A stretch of 64,000 nucleotides of DNA, from NCBI GenBank assembly GCA_001563335.1, contig LRSL01000086.1, forward strand, positions 18,839-82,838, written 5' to 3'. This stretch comes from Candidatus Thorarchaeota archaeon SMTZ1-45. Its GTDB lineage: Archaea; Asgardarchaeota; Thorarchaeia; Thorarchaeales; Thorarchaeaceae. Below are positions 43,165 to 51,947 of this stretch, piece after piece. Position 1 is the stretch's first letter, and every line of letters starts with the position of its first letter. The notes under the pieces are model-generated. The model did not search any database, was not told where the DNA came from, and saw nothing but the letters and a program-made list of their open reading frames with translations. Made by a program: the position numbers and the translations under genes.

Positions 43165-44166
43165 TTAGTGTGTCTTTATATCAAGCTCTCGAACAAGCTC
43201 TTTGTACCTGTTCCGGACAGTAACTTCAGTCACTCCTGCTGCAGATGCAATCTCTCGTTGTGTCACTTTATTATTAGTGAGAATAGATGCGATGTAAAGA
43301 GCTCCAGCAGCTATTCCTCGAGGGTCACGTCCTATGAGTAATCTACCGTGGTCTTTTGCATCCTTTAGCACATCTAAAACAGTTTCTTGCATCACTCCTG
43401 GTAATTCAAGCTCTGTTATTAGCTTTGGAACATAGTTCATTGGATCTGGGATAGGCAATCGCAGTTTGAGTTTCCGTACTAAAAACCGGTAATATCGACC
43501 AATTACTTTCCATTCGATGTGTGTGTGTCGACCAATTTCCTTTAATGATCGGGGGATTTCTCTCAGACGAAATGAAGCATATATTGATGCAGCTGCAAGT
43601 GCATCAATGGACCGACTTCGTACTTTTTTCTTAACTATGAGCCTTCTGTACAACATAGCTGCGAGTTCACTGACACTCTTTTTAAGACCCAGCTGAGAAG
43701 ACAGTCTCTCAATTTCGGACAATGCTCTTGAGAGGTTTGTTTCGGCAGAACTGTGAACTCTACTACGAATCTGCCATTTCCGTAGTCGAGATATTTTGGC
43801 TCTTCTCTCTGATGAAAACCTCTTGCCTGAAGAGTCCTTATTTCTCCAATCTATTATGGTGGATAAGCCTTTATCATGAAACATGAGTTTTACAGGGCTT
43901 CCAGCCCTCGCTCGAGACTTCCTTTCATCAGCTGTGAAAGCTCTCCATTCTGGTCCATTATCGATTCGGCGATCACTTATCACAAGACCACACATAGCAC
44001 AAACTGTTTCTCCGGTCTTTGTTTTTCGAATAGCCTTTTTCGAACCACATTCAGAACATGCATCAGTAGTTGATGTTGTATCAGCTTTGTTCAATCTTCT
44101 GCTAGTTGCATTGGAACCCATTATCGAAATACTACCACCTGCGACGTCGTCTGCCATAACGATCAT
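43165..44166 (-). CDS. tfb: Transcription initiation factor B (TFB/TFIIB)
   Basis: 333 aa. N-terminal zinc ribbon CSECGSKKAIRKTKTGETVCAMCG, B-finger/reader region (RRIDNGPEWRAFTADERKSRARAGSPVKLMFHDKGLSTIIDW), then two cyclin repeats, the second ending GIAAGALYIASILTNNKVTQREIASAAGVTEVTVRNRYKELV. It joins TBP on the promoter and recruits RNA polymerase. It overlaps the OB-fold gene by 35 nt, so the two are translated together; a later start (MADDVAGG at 44157 or MGSN at 44121) is possible. A broken half-copy is at 13552. Confidence 0.95.
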   Translation of the reverse strand: MIVMADDVAGGSISIMGSNATSRRLNKADTTSTTDACSECGSKKAIRKTKTGETVCAMCGLVISDRRIDNGPEWRAFTADERKSRARAGSPVKLMFHDKGLSTIIDWRNKDSSGKRFSSERRAKISRLRKWQIRSRVHSSAETNLSRALSEIERLSSQLGLKKSVSELAAMLYRRLIVKKKVRSRSIDALAAASIYASFRLREIPRSLKEIGRHTHIEWKVIGRYYRFLVRKLKLRLPIPDPMNYVPKLITELELPGVMQETVLDVLKDAKDHGRLLIGRDPRGIAAGALYIASILTNNKVTQREIASAAGVTEVTVRNRYKELVRELDIKTH

Positions 44167-44662
44167 ATCTTGAGTTTCGGTCGCGGCTTCTTCTTACAGA
44201 GTAAATAGCCTCACCGGAATCTCCTTTCCTATCATAAGGCTGATAGTAATGTCGTGGTCTTGGGCTTCGATAATCCTTCGTAGACATGTCAACATCATGG
44301 TTGACGTTTTCAATATCGTTCTCAGCTTTTTTGATTTCACTGTGACGACCTATCTTTAACTGCAGATTTCCTCTAAAGAAGCCTGTATACCCATTCTCAA
44401 GTTTATAGGTTGTTCCAATCTCAATTTTCTCTATTTTGTCATTCCATAGTGGAAGTTTTACTATACCAGTTTCATCTCCAACAGTGGCATCAGCGACTCG
44501 ATGAGTTTCAAATGTGCGACGGGATGTTACTTCTCTCACTTCACCTTTTTCTAAAACCTTGAAAATCAAATCCACATGTTTCATTCGTGGTTTTAATTCC
44601 TCAATCTTTATCTCGTTAGAGTCTTTGGTCTTTGTTTCATCATTTTCAATTTCAGAAGTCAT
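44132..44662 (-). CDS. Single OB-fold DNA-binding protein (SOSS-B/RPA-like)
   Basis: 176 aa. The OB fold is PRMKHVDLIFKVLEKGEVREVTSRRTFETHRVADATVGDETGIVKLPLWNDKIEKIEIGTTYKLENGYTGFFRGNLQLKIG, matching archaeal/eukaryotic SSB of the hSSB1 type (VxDATG, LWN/D). The tail is basic and Tyr/Arg-rich (SVRRSRDRNSRYDRYGRRRRRW), useful for nucleic-acid contact. It lies directly before tfb in the same operon and overlaps it, so it may act in transcription or DNA repair. Confidence 0.88.
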   Translation of the reverse strand: MTSEIENDETKTKDSNEIKIEELKPRMKHVDLIFKVLEKGEVREVTSRRTFETHRVADATVGDETGIVKLPLWNDKIEKIEIGTTYKLENGYTGFFRGNLQLKIGRHSEIKKAENDIENVNHDVDMSTKDYRSPRPRHYYQPYDRKGDSGEAIYSVRRSRDRNSRYDRYGRRRRRW

Positions 44663-45084
44663 TCAAATCACTTACACCAAATCAAGGGACGTCTAAACTA
44701 CAATCACGAAGTTAATTCCTATGTAATTCGACACGGAAATCATCAAATGCAACGACCCTTCATTATCATTAATTCGCAGATTGCCTTTTTAAATGTCAGC
44801 CTATGTAAAGCACTGATATTGTCATTTTTGAATAAAATGGATTTAATAAATCCAAAAATACTGAAAATAACTCTATTATATCCGAAATATTCATATCTCT
44901 TCTCTACTCGAAACACAAGAGAAGAGAAACTCACTAACGAACCCTATGCCATGCACCACTGGACAGGAGATTCAGTATTGTGTAGGAATCAGGCGCAGGT
45001 GTCAAGTTTGTGTGTTGGTAATAAGAACAACCAATGCAAATACTCTAGCCTCATTGGGTTCGAGTAGAATGAAGGTGAAAAATA
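44663..45084. other. Intergenic region without a supported gene
   Basis: About 420 nt between the OB-fold gene and the small gene at 45085. The plus and minus ORFs listed here in the track are overlapping, low-complexity frames with no family look. TATA-like CTATTATATCC occurs at 44873-44883. I saw no tRNA-like cloverleaf. Confidence 0.4.
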
Positions 45085-45318
45085 TTGAAGCACACATCAG
45101 GAGAGATTATTGCAGCTCAAATTGCAAACATCCCAAATAGCAATCGTGGTTATGGATATATTACCATTGAAACTCCAAACAAGGAGCATGTTAAACTGAA
45201 AGTTGATGCAATGACCAAATACGATACTGTTGAAAGAGGAGAACATGTGACTATAGAATACGACAATCTAGGGGGCACAGAGATTCTTTCAGCTAAGAAG
45301 ATTCTCAGAAAGACATGA
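45085..45318 (+). CDS. Small beta-rich protein ahead of ribosomal protein L10e
   Basis: 77 aa from TTG 45085, with GAAGGTG at -10. KHTSGEIIAAQIANIPNSNRGYGYITIETPNKEHVKLKVDAMTKYDTVERGEHVTIEYDNLGGTEILSAKKI: the alternation fits a five-stranded SH3/OB-like barrel with IP-N-S-N-R-G-Y-G at a turn. Family not recognised. It ends 21 nt before rpl10e on the same strand, so it may be a translation-linked protein; no direct evidence. Confidence 0.65.
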   Translation: MKHTSGEIIAAQIANIPNSNRGYGYITIETPNKEHVKLKVDAMTKYDTVERGEHVTIEYDNLGGTEILSAKKILRKT

Positions 45319-45339
45319 TATTTAGAGGACTCAATAGTT

Positions 45340-45879
45340 ATGGGAAAAAGACCAGGACACTGCTATCGAGATTGTGACAGGCCACCCTACACTCGGAAAA
45401 GGTACATCTATAGAAGACCTACAAATAAGATTACTAGCTTTGATATGGGCAACCCATCAGGTGATTTCAAGGCAAAATTATCTTTGATTGGTCTTGAGAG
45501 ATGCCAAATACGACATCAAGCCCTTGAAGCGGCTCGTATTGCATCAAATCGGCTAATGATGAGGAATGTTGGCAGACAGAATTATCACCTACGAGTTCGT
45601 GTAAAGCCGTTTCATTTCTTGAGAGAGAACAAAATGATTTCAGGTGCTGGAGCAGATCGAATCCAAGATGGAATGCGTTTAGCGTTTGGGAAAGTCATTG
45701 GTATTGCAGCTAGAATCAAACCGAAGCAACCAATAATTTCAATCAGATGTGACAACAAACACATCAAGCAAGCGCAGCAAGCTCTGAAAAGAGCTGCACC
45801 CAAGCTCCCGACCCCATGCAAGATTATTTTTGACAAGATTGATTCCAAATTAAAACAGAGCATGGGATATGGATTTTAG
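45340..45879 (+). CDS. rpl10e: Large subunit ribosomal protein L10e (uL16)
   Basis: 179 aa. MGKRPGHCYRDCDRPPYTRKRYIYRRPTNKITSFDMGNP, then VRVKPFHFLRENKMISGAGADRIQDGMRLAFGKVIGIAARI: the archaeal/eukaryotic form of bacterial L16, near the peptidyl-transferase centre and the A-site tRNA. Start and C-terminus are complete (KLKQSMGYGF). It is an isolated ribosomal protein gene here, outside the large ribosomal operons. Confidence 0.97.
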   Translation: MGKRPGHCYRDCDRPPYTRKRYIYRRPTNKITSFDMGNPSGDFKAKLSLIGLERCQIRHQALEAARIASNRLMMRNVGRQNYHLRVRVKPFHFLRENKMISGAGADRIQDGMRLAFGKVIGIAARIKPKQPIISIRCDNKHIKQAQQALKRAAPKLPTPCKIIFDKIDSKLKQSMGYGF

Positions 45880-46080
45880 GGGTCTGGGTTTATAGGCCTG
45901 TGTTTCTTTCGAGAAGATATGATATGAAGTATAGAAGATCTTTATGGTTTGTTCGATTAATTGCAGGCAACTCTAAGGGAGAAAATATAGTCATTTTCTC
46001 AATCCTCTTCCTAGGAGGATAATCTATCAAATCTTGAATCTAGCTGAGTATTTGACACGAGTGTCCTGAGTGCATCTCTG

Positions 46081-47067
46081 TCAATTTTTAACTACATGGA
46101 CAATTCCATTAAGATGAATTAACTTAGCATGATTCCTACGTTCCAAGATTCTAAGAAGGTCATGGCTCTCAGCTAAAGCTAAGAGAAGCGAATTAGAATC
46201 ATAATCACCATAGATGATTCTTGAGATATCATAGACTGTTTGCGGGGTGTCTGTTAGTGAGTCAGAAGTCTTCTGGAGTTTGTCGTCATATTCAGTCCGT
46301 AGTACTTGAATTCTAGATTTGATGTCAAGAATTGGTTCTCTGTGGCCAGGTAGTGCAATATAGCTGTTTCTGGAAGCGATTCGATTCAAAGAATCGAGGT
46401 AGGTGATTATGCCTATTTTTTCTGACCTTTCGAATGATATGCTTGGGTTTGAACTGATATCTCCTAGAATGAAATCTCCACTAAAGATAACTTGTTTTTC
46501 GTCGCATACATAACATGTCGACCCAGACGAGTGTCCGGGCACCCAGACTGCAGAAATATCACCAATACCGGTTTTAAAAGTAGCACCATCATTGAAACTG
46601 ATAGCTGTTGGAACAGACTCTACAAGTGATTTGAAATACTCAATGAGACCTTTTGGTGGCAGTATCGGGCGTTCAGTCTGTGGAACTCCAGAGGATGTAA
46701 TTAGATCCGTGTAGAACTCCATGTAGAGTTCTGCATACCTATCATAGTTTACTACTGCTGTGGCGTCCTTCTGATGAATCCATACCTTTGTAGGATTGTC
46801 ATGGGCATGTGCTCGTTCTCTAACAAATTGCGCAGCCAATCCAATGTGATCAATATGACCATGAGTCAGGAGAATCTGCTCAATGTCTGACATAGAATAT
46901 GACCTTTCTTGGAGCTCTTTCTGGATTATTTCTAAACTCTTGGTAGTCTTTGGACCTGTATCAATCAGAGTGAGTGGAGAGCTTTCTATAAGGTAACAAT
47001 TAACACTACCAACAGGAAATGGAGTCGGCACCTCGATTCTAGATACTCCATCGATTAGATTCTTCAT
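46081..47067 (-). CDS. Metallo-beta-lactamase-fold hydrolase
   Basis: 328 aa. The metal site HxHxDH is LTHGHIDHIGLAAQF; downstream ligands are VWVPGHSSGSTCYVCDEK (His), IFSGDFILGD (Asp) and ALPGHREPI (His). The N-terminus reads NCYLIESSPLTLIDTGPK. The C-terminal 70 residues form a winged-helix-like tail (TVYDISRIIYGDYDSNSLLLALAESHDLLRILERRN), as in the glyoxalase II/LACTB2-like group. It probably hydrolyses a thioester or lactone; the substrate is unknown. Confidence 0.88.
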   Translation of the reverse strand: MKNLIDGVSRIEVPTPFPVGSVNCYLIESSPLTLIDTGPKTTKSLEIIQKELQERSYSMSDIEQILLTHGHIDHIGLAAQFVRERAHAHDNPTKVWIHQKDATAVVNYDRYAELYMEFYTDLITSSGVPQTERPILPPKGLIEYFKSLVESVPTAISFNDGATFKTGIGDISAVWVPGHSSGSTCYVCDEKQVIFSGDFILGDISSNPSISFERSEKIGIITYLDSLNRIASRNSYIALPGHREPILDIKSRIQVLRTEYDDKLQKTSDSLTDTPQTVYDISRIIYGDYDSNSLLLALAESHDLLRILERRNHAKLIHLNGIVHVVKN

Positions 47068-47270
47068 GAGTGATTAGACCAATTGAGGTATTGCCTATAT
47101 TGTCAATATAAAGAAGGTCATCCAAACAAAAAGTCGTTTCAAAATAAATGGACATCTAGATTGTGCCATATTCAGTAATGAAAAGGGTGCTCAACAATAT
47201 CAAGGCAGGGTTGCTTGACGCTTTCTCAACGTTTAAGACTGTCAGATGAAGCTTGAGTGTGAATTGAAAA

Positions 47271-48080
47271 ATGAGTATTAACAGTTCAAAATTTGACAAA
47301 ATCAGGAATATGTTAAATGGAAAGAGAGTTCTTGTGGCATTCAGTGGAGGTGTGGATAGTACTGTGCTTGCGCACATAGCAAAAGAGACTGCTGTTGACA
47401 CGAGACTGCTGACCATCGATAGCATTACATTTCCTCGGTCAGAATTGAATGCGGCTGTAAGTATAGCAGCAGAGCTAGGTATTGAACTACAAATCATCCA
47501 AGTTGATGAACTCTCGAACAAAGATTTGGTCAGGAATCCTGTTGACAGATGTTATCATTGTAAGAAAGAGTTGTCTTCTGTCTGGTTGAAAGCTGCAGAA
47601 GACATAGGCATGGATTTAGTTGTTGAAGGGACCAATGCTAGCGAGATGGATGGACATCGTCCTGGTGTAAAAGCGCTTGAGGAATCTGGAGTGATGTCAC
47701 CATTTAGAGATGCAGGCGTCACAAAAGATGAAATTCGAACTTATGCTAGAGAGGTGGGACTCTCAGTTGCTGACAGACCTTCTATGGCTTGTCTCTCAAG
47801 TAGATTTCCATATGGCACTGAAATTACTGAAGATCGCGTGAGGATAATAGATATAGTGGAGAGAGAAATCAAAGAAACCTTTGGTATTGAATGCGTTCGT
47901 GCAAGATTTCATGGTGATCTGGTTAGAGTTGAGGTAGGGAGAGAAGAGAGAAAGAAGTTACTTGATGAAAGCAAACTTGATGAATTACATGAACTAGCGA
48001 AAAAGGCAGGGTTCAAGTATGTCACTCTTGATGCTTTTGGATATAGAACTGGTGCCATGAATGAAACTCTTGAGTCCTAA
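47271..48080 (+). CDS. larE: LarE-type ATP-dependent sulfur transferase
   Basis: 269 aa. PP-loop LVAFSGGVDSTVLAHIA binds ATP; GTNASEMDGHRPGVKALEESGVMSPFRDAGVTKDEIR and RPSMACLSSRFPYGTEIT follow, the last with the cysteine that donates its sulfur (or holds the Fe-S cluster in other members). LarE with LarB and LarC makes the nickel-pincer cofactor of lactate racemase; neither partner is present here, so it may serve another thiolation. The C-terminal FRGHLVR/VRVEVG domain (ARFHGDLVRVEVG) is intact. A faint repeat copy lies just upstream. Confidence 0.92.
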   Translation: MSINSSKFDKIRNMLNGKRVLVAFSGGVDSTVLAHIAKETAVDTRLLTIDSITFPRSELNAAVSIAAELGIELQIIQVDELSNKDLVRNPVDRCYHCKKELSSVWLKAAEDIGMDLVVEGTNASEMDGHRPGVKALEESGVMSPFRDAGVTKDEIRTYAREVGLSVADRPSMACLSSRFPYGTEITEDRVRIIDIVEREIKETFGIECVRARFHGDLVRVEVGREERKKLLDESKLDELHELAKKAGFKYVTLDAFGYRTGAMNETLES

Positions 48081-48213
48081 TGAGTTTTCAACTGTTTCAT
48101 ATAGTCTAAGTGAAAGAGTCTACGAATTTATCCTTCACCAAGACCTTTATTAATTATAGTTAAGATAATTATAGGAAGATGCGTTTACACGTAATGAAAA
48201 TAGGTGATGGGAC

Positions 48214-48615
48214 TTGACTGAAAACCTGAAGATATCTGAAACCATCCAAGCAAAGCCAGAGGACATTTACAATGCTTGGTTAGATGGCGAGAAGCATAGT
48301 GAGATGACTGGGAGCAAAGCAATAGTGGAACTGAAAGTCAATGGAATGTTTACTGCATGGGATGGATATATTGAAGGGAAAACAATTGAAATGAGCCCCC
48401 ATCAAAGAATTGTACAGAAATGGCGTACAACTGATTTTCCGTCTGACAGTCCCGACTCGAAACTTGAAATCATTTTGAAAAGGGTGGAAAAAGGAACAAG
48501 AATAACTTTGGTCCATTCAGAAATTCCCGAGGGCCAGGCTGATGAATATAGAAAAGGTTGGCAGGAATTCTATTTCGACCCAATGAAAAGATATTTCGAA
48601 ATAAAATCAGATTGA
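48214..48615 (+). CDS. SRPBCC/AHSA1-domain protein
   Basis: 133 aa. ISETIQAKPEDIYNAWLDGEKHSEMTGSKA, then GYIEGKTIEMSPHQRIVQKWRTTDFPSDSPDSKLEIIL and GTRITLVHSEIPEGQADEYRKGWQEFYFDPMKRYFE match the Aha1/START-like helix-grip fold, which binds hydrophobic ligands. The ligand is unknown. TTG 48214 with GGTGATGGG ahead; a TATA box (TTTATTAATTATAG) is 60 nt upstream. Confidence 0.85.
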   Translation: MTENLKISETIQAKPEDIYNAWLDGEKHSEMTGSKAIVELKVNGMFTAWDGYIEGKTIEMSPHQRIVQKWRTTDFPSDSPDSKLEIILKRVEKGTRITLVHSEIPEGQADEYRKGWQEFYFDPMKRYFEIKSD

Positions 48616-48790
48616 AAGCCTGGTATTTGCGTTGACTTGCCGTTATTAATACAGAATTTTTCATCAGTCTAAGACTTTGTTTTGGAAGTGACCAGGGTCT
48701 ATACCAGCGAGTGTAGAGAGAATGAATCTTGTCAAGGGTCGTGACAATAATAGAAGTAACCTATCTAACTCCATTTCTTTTTGATTGTCA

Positions 48791-49726
48791 CTATTCATCA
48801 TCTATCGACTCCAATTCCTCTGCTTTTTTGATAGCAGTATCAGCGAGAATGAAAGCAAAGGGAGCAGTGAAGATTGAAACCATTAACAATGCGACACTTA
48901 TACCTGATAACCAAGGTATCTCCCCAGATGCAACTAGGATTAGGAATATACCTAGAGTAGACACTGAAACTACAGCAAATACTGAGAACGCTAAGAAATT
49001 CCCTCTATTTGGGGATCGCATGAGAAACCAGCTGTCGGAGATGAGAAGGAGAACAGAGAGCCCAAGATTGTATTTCCGTGCAATCTTTACCAAATTGTTC
49101 GCTGAACTCGCTGTTAACATCAAAGTGAGTATGAAGACGGTTATTGTCAAGACGGAAATAAATTGATTTTGTCCAAGCGTGAGTAATATAAAAATGAAAC
49201 TGAAAAGCACAAGCATAATTCCAAAACCAAATCCAACCTGCATTTTGAACAGATGTATCTCCTCTTTGGGTGTCATAGTCATGGCGGCAGACAGGACACC
49301 ATATCGATCCACTTGACGCTCCTCTCTGACTTGATCGAGTAGAATCAATGCCTTCTTGCCAAGGGCGGTTATCCTGTACTCACCATTGACAGTTTCTATC
49401 AGACCTACTTCTGCGAGCTCTTTGAGATGATAGTTGAACGTACCACTCTCAAGAGATGGGTCAAGACCCAAGACATGCATTAGTTGTGTATAAGAGGCAC
49501 TACCTCTTTTTGAAATGAGCTGAATGATCTCTCTTCTAGTGGAATTCGAGAGTGCCTTTAACACTCCTTCGTGATATTCTCTTGATGACTTCAATAGTAT
49601 CACGTAGTGTTTTGTTTCGAACTTATTTAAGCCATTTTCACGAAATTTTTCGACAATATCTCTGTCAGTTTGTTGAATAATTTCGACATGTTTTATGATG
49701 TTTTTTAAAATGACAAGGCTGCTCAA
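48791..49726 (-). CDS. Winged-helix regulator with membrane domain
   Basis: 311 aa. Residues 50-135 are an ArsR/TrmB-like winged helix: HEGVLKALSNSTRREIIQLISKRGSASYTQLMHVLGLDPSLESGTFNYHLKELAEVGLIETVNGEYRITALGKKAL. Residues 170-300 hold four to five hydrophobic helices (MQVGFGFGIMLVLFSFIFILLTLG...). A DNA-binding domain tied to the membrane could sense a lipid, redox or envelope signal directly. Such architecture is known from archaea, but the targets here are unknown. No neighbour shares its strand closely. Confidence 0.82.
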   Translation of the reverse strand: MSSLVILKNIIKHVEIIQQTDRDIVEKFRENGLNKFETKHYVILLKSSREYHEGVLKALSNSTRREIIQLISKRGSASYTQLMHVLGLDPSLESGTFNYHLKELAEVGLIETVNGEYRITALGKKALILLDQVREERQVDRYGVLSAAMTMTPKEEIHLFKMQVGFGFGIMLVLFSFIFILLTLGQNQFISVLTITVFILTLMLTASSANNLVKIARKYNLGLSVLLLISDSWFLMRSPNRGNFLAFSVFAVVSVSTLGIFLILVASGEIPWLSGISVALLMVSIFTAPFAFILADTAIKKAEELESIDDE

Positions 49727-49793
49727 CAGTGTGATTTTGTTAGGTTTCCCATGTAAATGATCCTACTGCCTTTTTCTTCATATCAATCTGATG

Positions 49794-50270
49794 TTAAATC
49801 TCCTTCTCCATCCAGATATTAAAACCCCATGGGTTTGGAATTGAGCTGGTCTGTGTATATCCTCGATTCTTGTAGAATCTGATTGCCCATGTAGCATTAC
49901 AGTCCGTTACCAGTCGTATTTTCTTCAACCCCATATCTCTTGCTACAGCTTCTATATGAGAAACCAGAGCTGTACCGATTCCTTGTTTCTGATGATTTGG
50001 TAATACATAGACCCAGCGGATTCGACCAGTTTCTGCGGCTTCAACGCTCAATGCAGCTACTGCTATAATGCTTCCCTCATATCTGTGTATATAGAAAGTC
50101 ATATTCTCTAAACTTTCTTCATACTCTTTGAGTGTGATAATTGGTTCTCTGAAATACTGCTTTGGAATTATTCGACCAAACGCATCACGATTGGATGAGT
50201 TGATGACATTGATTATTTCTTGAGCATCCTTCAGTTTCGATTTTTCAATAAGAGATTCTGCATCTTTCAA
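49794..50270 (-). CDS. GNAT acetyltransferase
   Basis: 158 aa. IAVAALSVEAAETGRIRWVYVLPNHQKQGIGTALVSHIEAVARDMGLKKIRLVTDCNATWAIRFYKNRGYTQTSSI: acetyl-CoA loop Q-x-Q-G-I-G and the closing N.x.A..FY...GY. Acceptor unknown. Start is the ATG at 50270, with no strong ribosome site. Confidence 0.88.
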   Translation of the reverse strand: MKDAESLIEKSKLKDAQEIINVINSSNRDAFGRIIPKQYFREPIITLKEYEESLENMTFYIHRYEGSIIAVAALSVEAAETGRIRWVYVLPNHQKQGIGTALVSHIEAVARDMGLKKIRLVTDCNATWAIRFYKNRGYTQTSSIPNPWGFNIWMEKEI

Positions 50271-50451
50271 ACTACATCATGTATCATTAATGTTAAGGAA
50301 CAATATGAATAATGAGCACTATTCCTAGTTAGCAACCTGAAAGTGTGTTTGATAATCTAGGCTAAGCTAAGTTTCTTCATTATGACTGGAGCGCCTGGTT
50401 GACTAAAACCAGTTTCCAGTTCATTTAGTAGGCTGTCAGGCAGCTTAGTTC

Positions 50452-51120
50452 CTACTGAGAGAGATATTGATCCAAATTGCCTTTCCAATTCTTATGTTCG
50501 TGTTCTGGTAACTCCTGAACTCTGCATAACGGTCTGGCGATGATTTCTCGAATCTCGAAGGACTTGAAGAAATTCATTGTGTATGTTGGTCGAACACATA
50601 GAGCTGTATCGAGCCCCTTGAATGTACCAGCACATGAAATAACATCCTCACCCTCTCTAACTTCTCCAGAGTCCACTGCGATGATTGCTGCCTCAATAGC
50701 AATTTTAGTTCCTGCGCCAAACACCTCGAGTGTCTTATCAATAATCGCCTCAGGTGTAGGGGCGTTCCAGTCTAAGGATCTTGATGGTGGCGCGAAAGGT
50801 CTTGTGCTCTGAACTATCTTGACACCATTACTGATCAAAGTCTCTCGAGTCTCGGAGTATTCAGAACGACTAAGGCCTATTGGTATTCTTCCTTTTGGAC
50901 CCCAGGTCGATGCAGGGTAGTGAGTAACAACAATCAAAACAATATCCAGATCCTTGAAGACATCAAGAACTCTCAAAGCGCTTCGGCCAGTTTCAGAAGC
51001 AACTATTACTTTGGTCAGCCCAAGCGCCTTGCAGCGGTTTCTTGCTGCTAACAATGTCTTTTCAGTATTTATCTCACCACAGTACTGGAAATATAATGTT
51101 GGGCGCTCTACATCACCCAT
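50452..51120 (-). CDS. Pyruvate kinase C-terminal-domain-like protein
   Basis: 223 aa from ATG 51120 (GGAGATG ahead; the track opens 29 codons earlier). EKTLLAARNRCKALGLTKVIVASETGRSALRVLDVF, then LIVVTHYPASTWGPKGRIPIGLSRSEYSETRETLISNGVKIVQSTRPFA matches the stand-alone alpha/beta domain related to the regulatory C-domain of pyruvate kinase. GAGTKIAIEAAIIAVDSGEVREGEDVISCAGTFKGLDTALCVRP follows as in the family. No catalytic site can be named; a sensor or binding role is probable. Confidence 0.8.
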   Translation of the reverse strand: MGDVERPTLYFQYCGEINTEKTLLAARNRCKALGLTKVIVASETGRSALRVLDVFKDLDIVLIVVTHYPASTWGPKGRIPIGLSRSEYSETRETLISNGVKIVQSTRPFAPPSRSLDWNAPTPEAIIDKTLEVFGAGTKIAIEAAIIAVDSGEVREGEDVISCAGTFKGLDTALCVRPTYTMNFFKSFEIREIIARPLCRVQELPEHEHKNWKGNLDQYLSQ

Positions 51121-51273
51121 TCGTCTATCATCTCCCTGAAACGTATGGTGCCTTTTGCCTATGAAGATGTGGTCCTTAGAAACAGATATGATAGACAGTA
51201 GTTCCAATACTCTAACACACCGAGAGAAGTGAATAATATAGATGATTGCTGTATTATGATATATGTGATAATA

Positions 51274-51729
51274 ATGACTTCAGAAAATCATTCGGAAAAG
51301 GAGTCGATTCTAAGACTTCGTGATAATTGGGAGGAGGCTGTCGCTTTTAGGGTTACAATTATAGATGATGGGAATTGCCGCGCAAATCACAAAGTTGGCC
51401 AAAAGTTTGAATTTAGCTGGAAATCTCCAGAGGGTATTTGCACAGAGAGCCTTGTTGGAATGTATCCCATATTACATTCCATGCGAGTATTTGGTGATAT
51501 GAGGGAATTAGGTAGTTCTGAGCGTAATGTGAGGGTGTATAATTGCCCATCTCGAGAGATCAAATTCAAGATCAAGGCCCTCTACAAATGTAACATATGC
51601 GGAAGTCAGTTACAGGTTAACCAAGATGGAGTTCAATCACTACAACTGCAGTGTACAAAGCCAGAATTTCCCCTACGTGTATGTGAAAGCTGTTATTCCA
51701 ATTATAAAGAGAAGAGAATCGAGTGGTAG
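51274..51729 (+). CDS. TIGR04076-like protein with a zinc-ribbon C-terminus
   Basis: 151 aa from ATG 51274 (the track opens at GTG 51229 inside what is probably the promoter). FRVTIIDDGNCRANHKVGQKFEFSWKSPEGICTESLVGMYPILHSMRVFG resembles TIGR04076, a family with a Cys pair and a GHKVGD-like motif, unknown in function. The end adds CNICGSQL and RVCESCYSNY, a four-cysteine zinc site. It may bind a thiol- or iron-related ligand (inference). Confidence 0.65.
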   Translation: MTSENHSEKESILRLRDNWEEAVAFRVTIIDDGNCRANHKVGQKFEFSWKSPEGICTESLVGMYPILHSMRVFGDMRELGSSERNVRVYNCPSREIKFKIKALYKCNICGSQLQVNQDGVQSLQLQCTKPEFPLRVCESCYSNYKEKRIEW

Positions 51730-51880
51730 TATCAATAGCAGTATGATTATCTAAAAACAAATAGGGCGTTCAAGAGAACACTACTAAGGCAAAGCCCCTG
51801 TTCTACAAATCCGATCAATCTTACATATTGTAACTATTAGGTTAATCGTGGTATGTTTTTGTCGCACCACATATTTTATA

Positions 51881-51896
51881 ATGAATCTTGATTCAT
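51881..51896 (+). promoter_or_regulatory. Dyad operator B ahead of the Mrp operon
   Basis: ATGAATCTTGATTCAT directly after ATATTTTATA. Compare ATGAATCCTGATTCAT after GTTTATATG at 24641: 15 of 16 positions are the same, and both continue with TATT. Placement at the expected transcription start suggests repression. Confidence 0.7.
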
Positions 51897-51947
51897 TATT
51901 TATTGCCGTTGTTGGGATTTCAATCTCAAAATAACATTTGAGAGAAG

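Noticed and set aside
44940-45080. GGGTTCGAGTAG near 45056, resembling a tRNA T-loop
   Set aside because: No matching T-stem, anticodon arm or acceptor stem could be paired around it.
48176-48216. 12-aa ORF MRLHVMKIGDGT ahead of the SRPBCC gene as a leader peptide
   Set aside because: It is too short, has no own ribosome site, and contains no codon run that would suggest attenuation.
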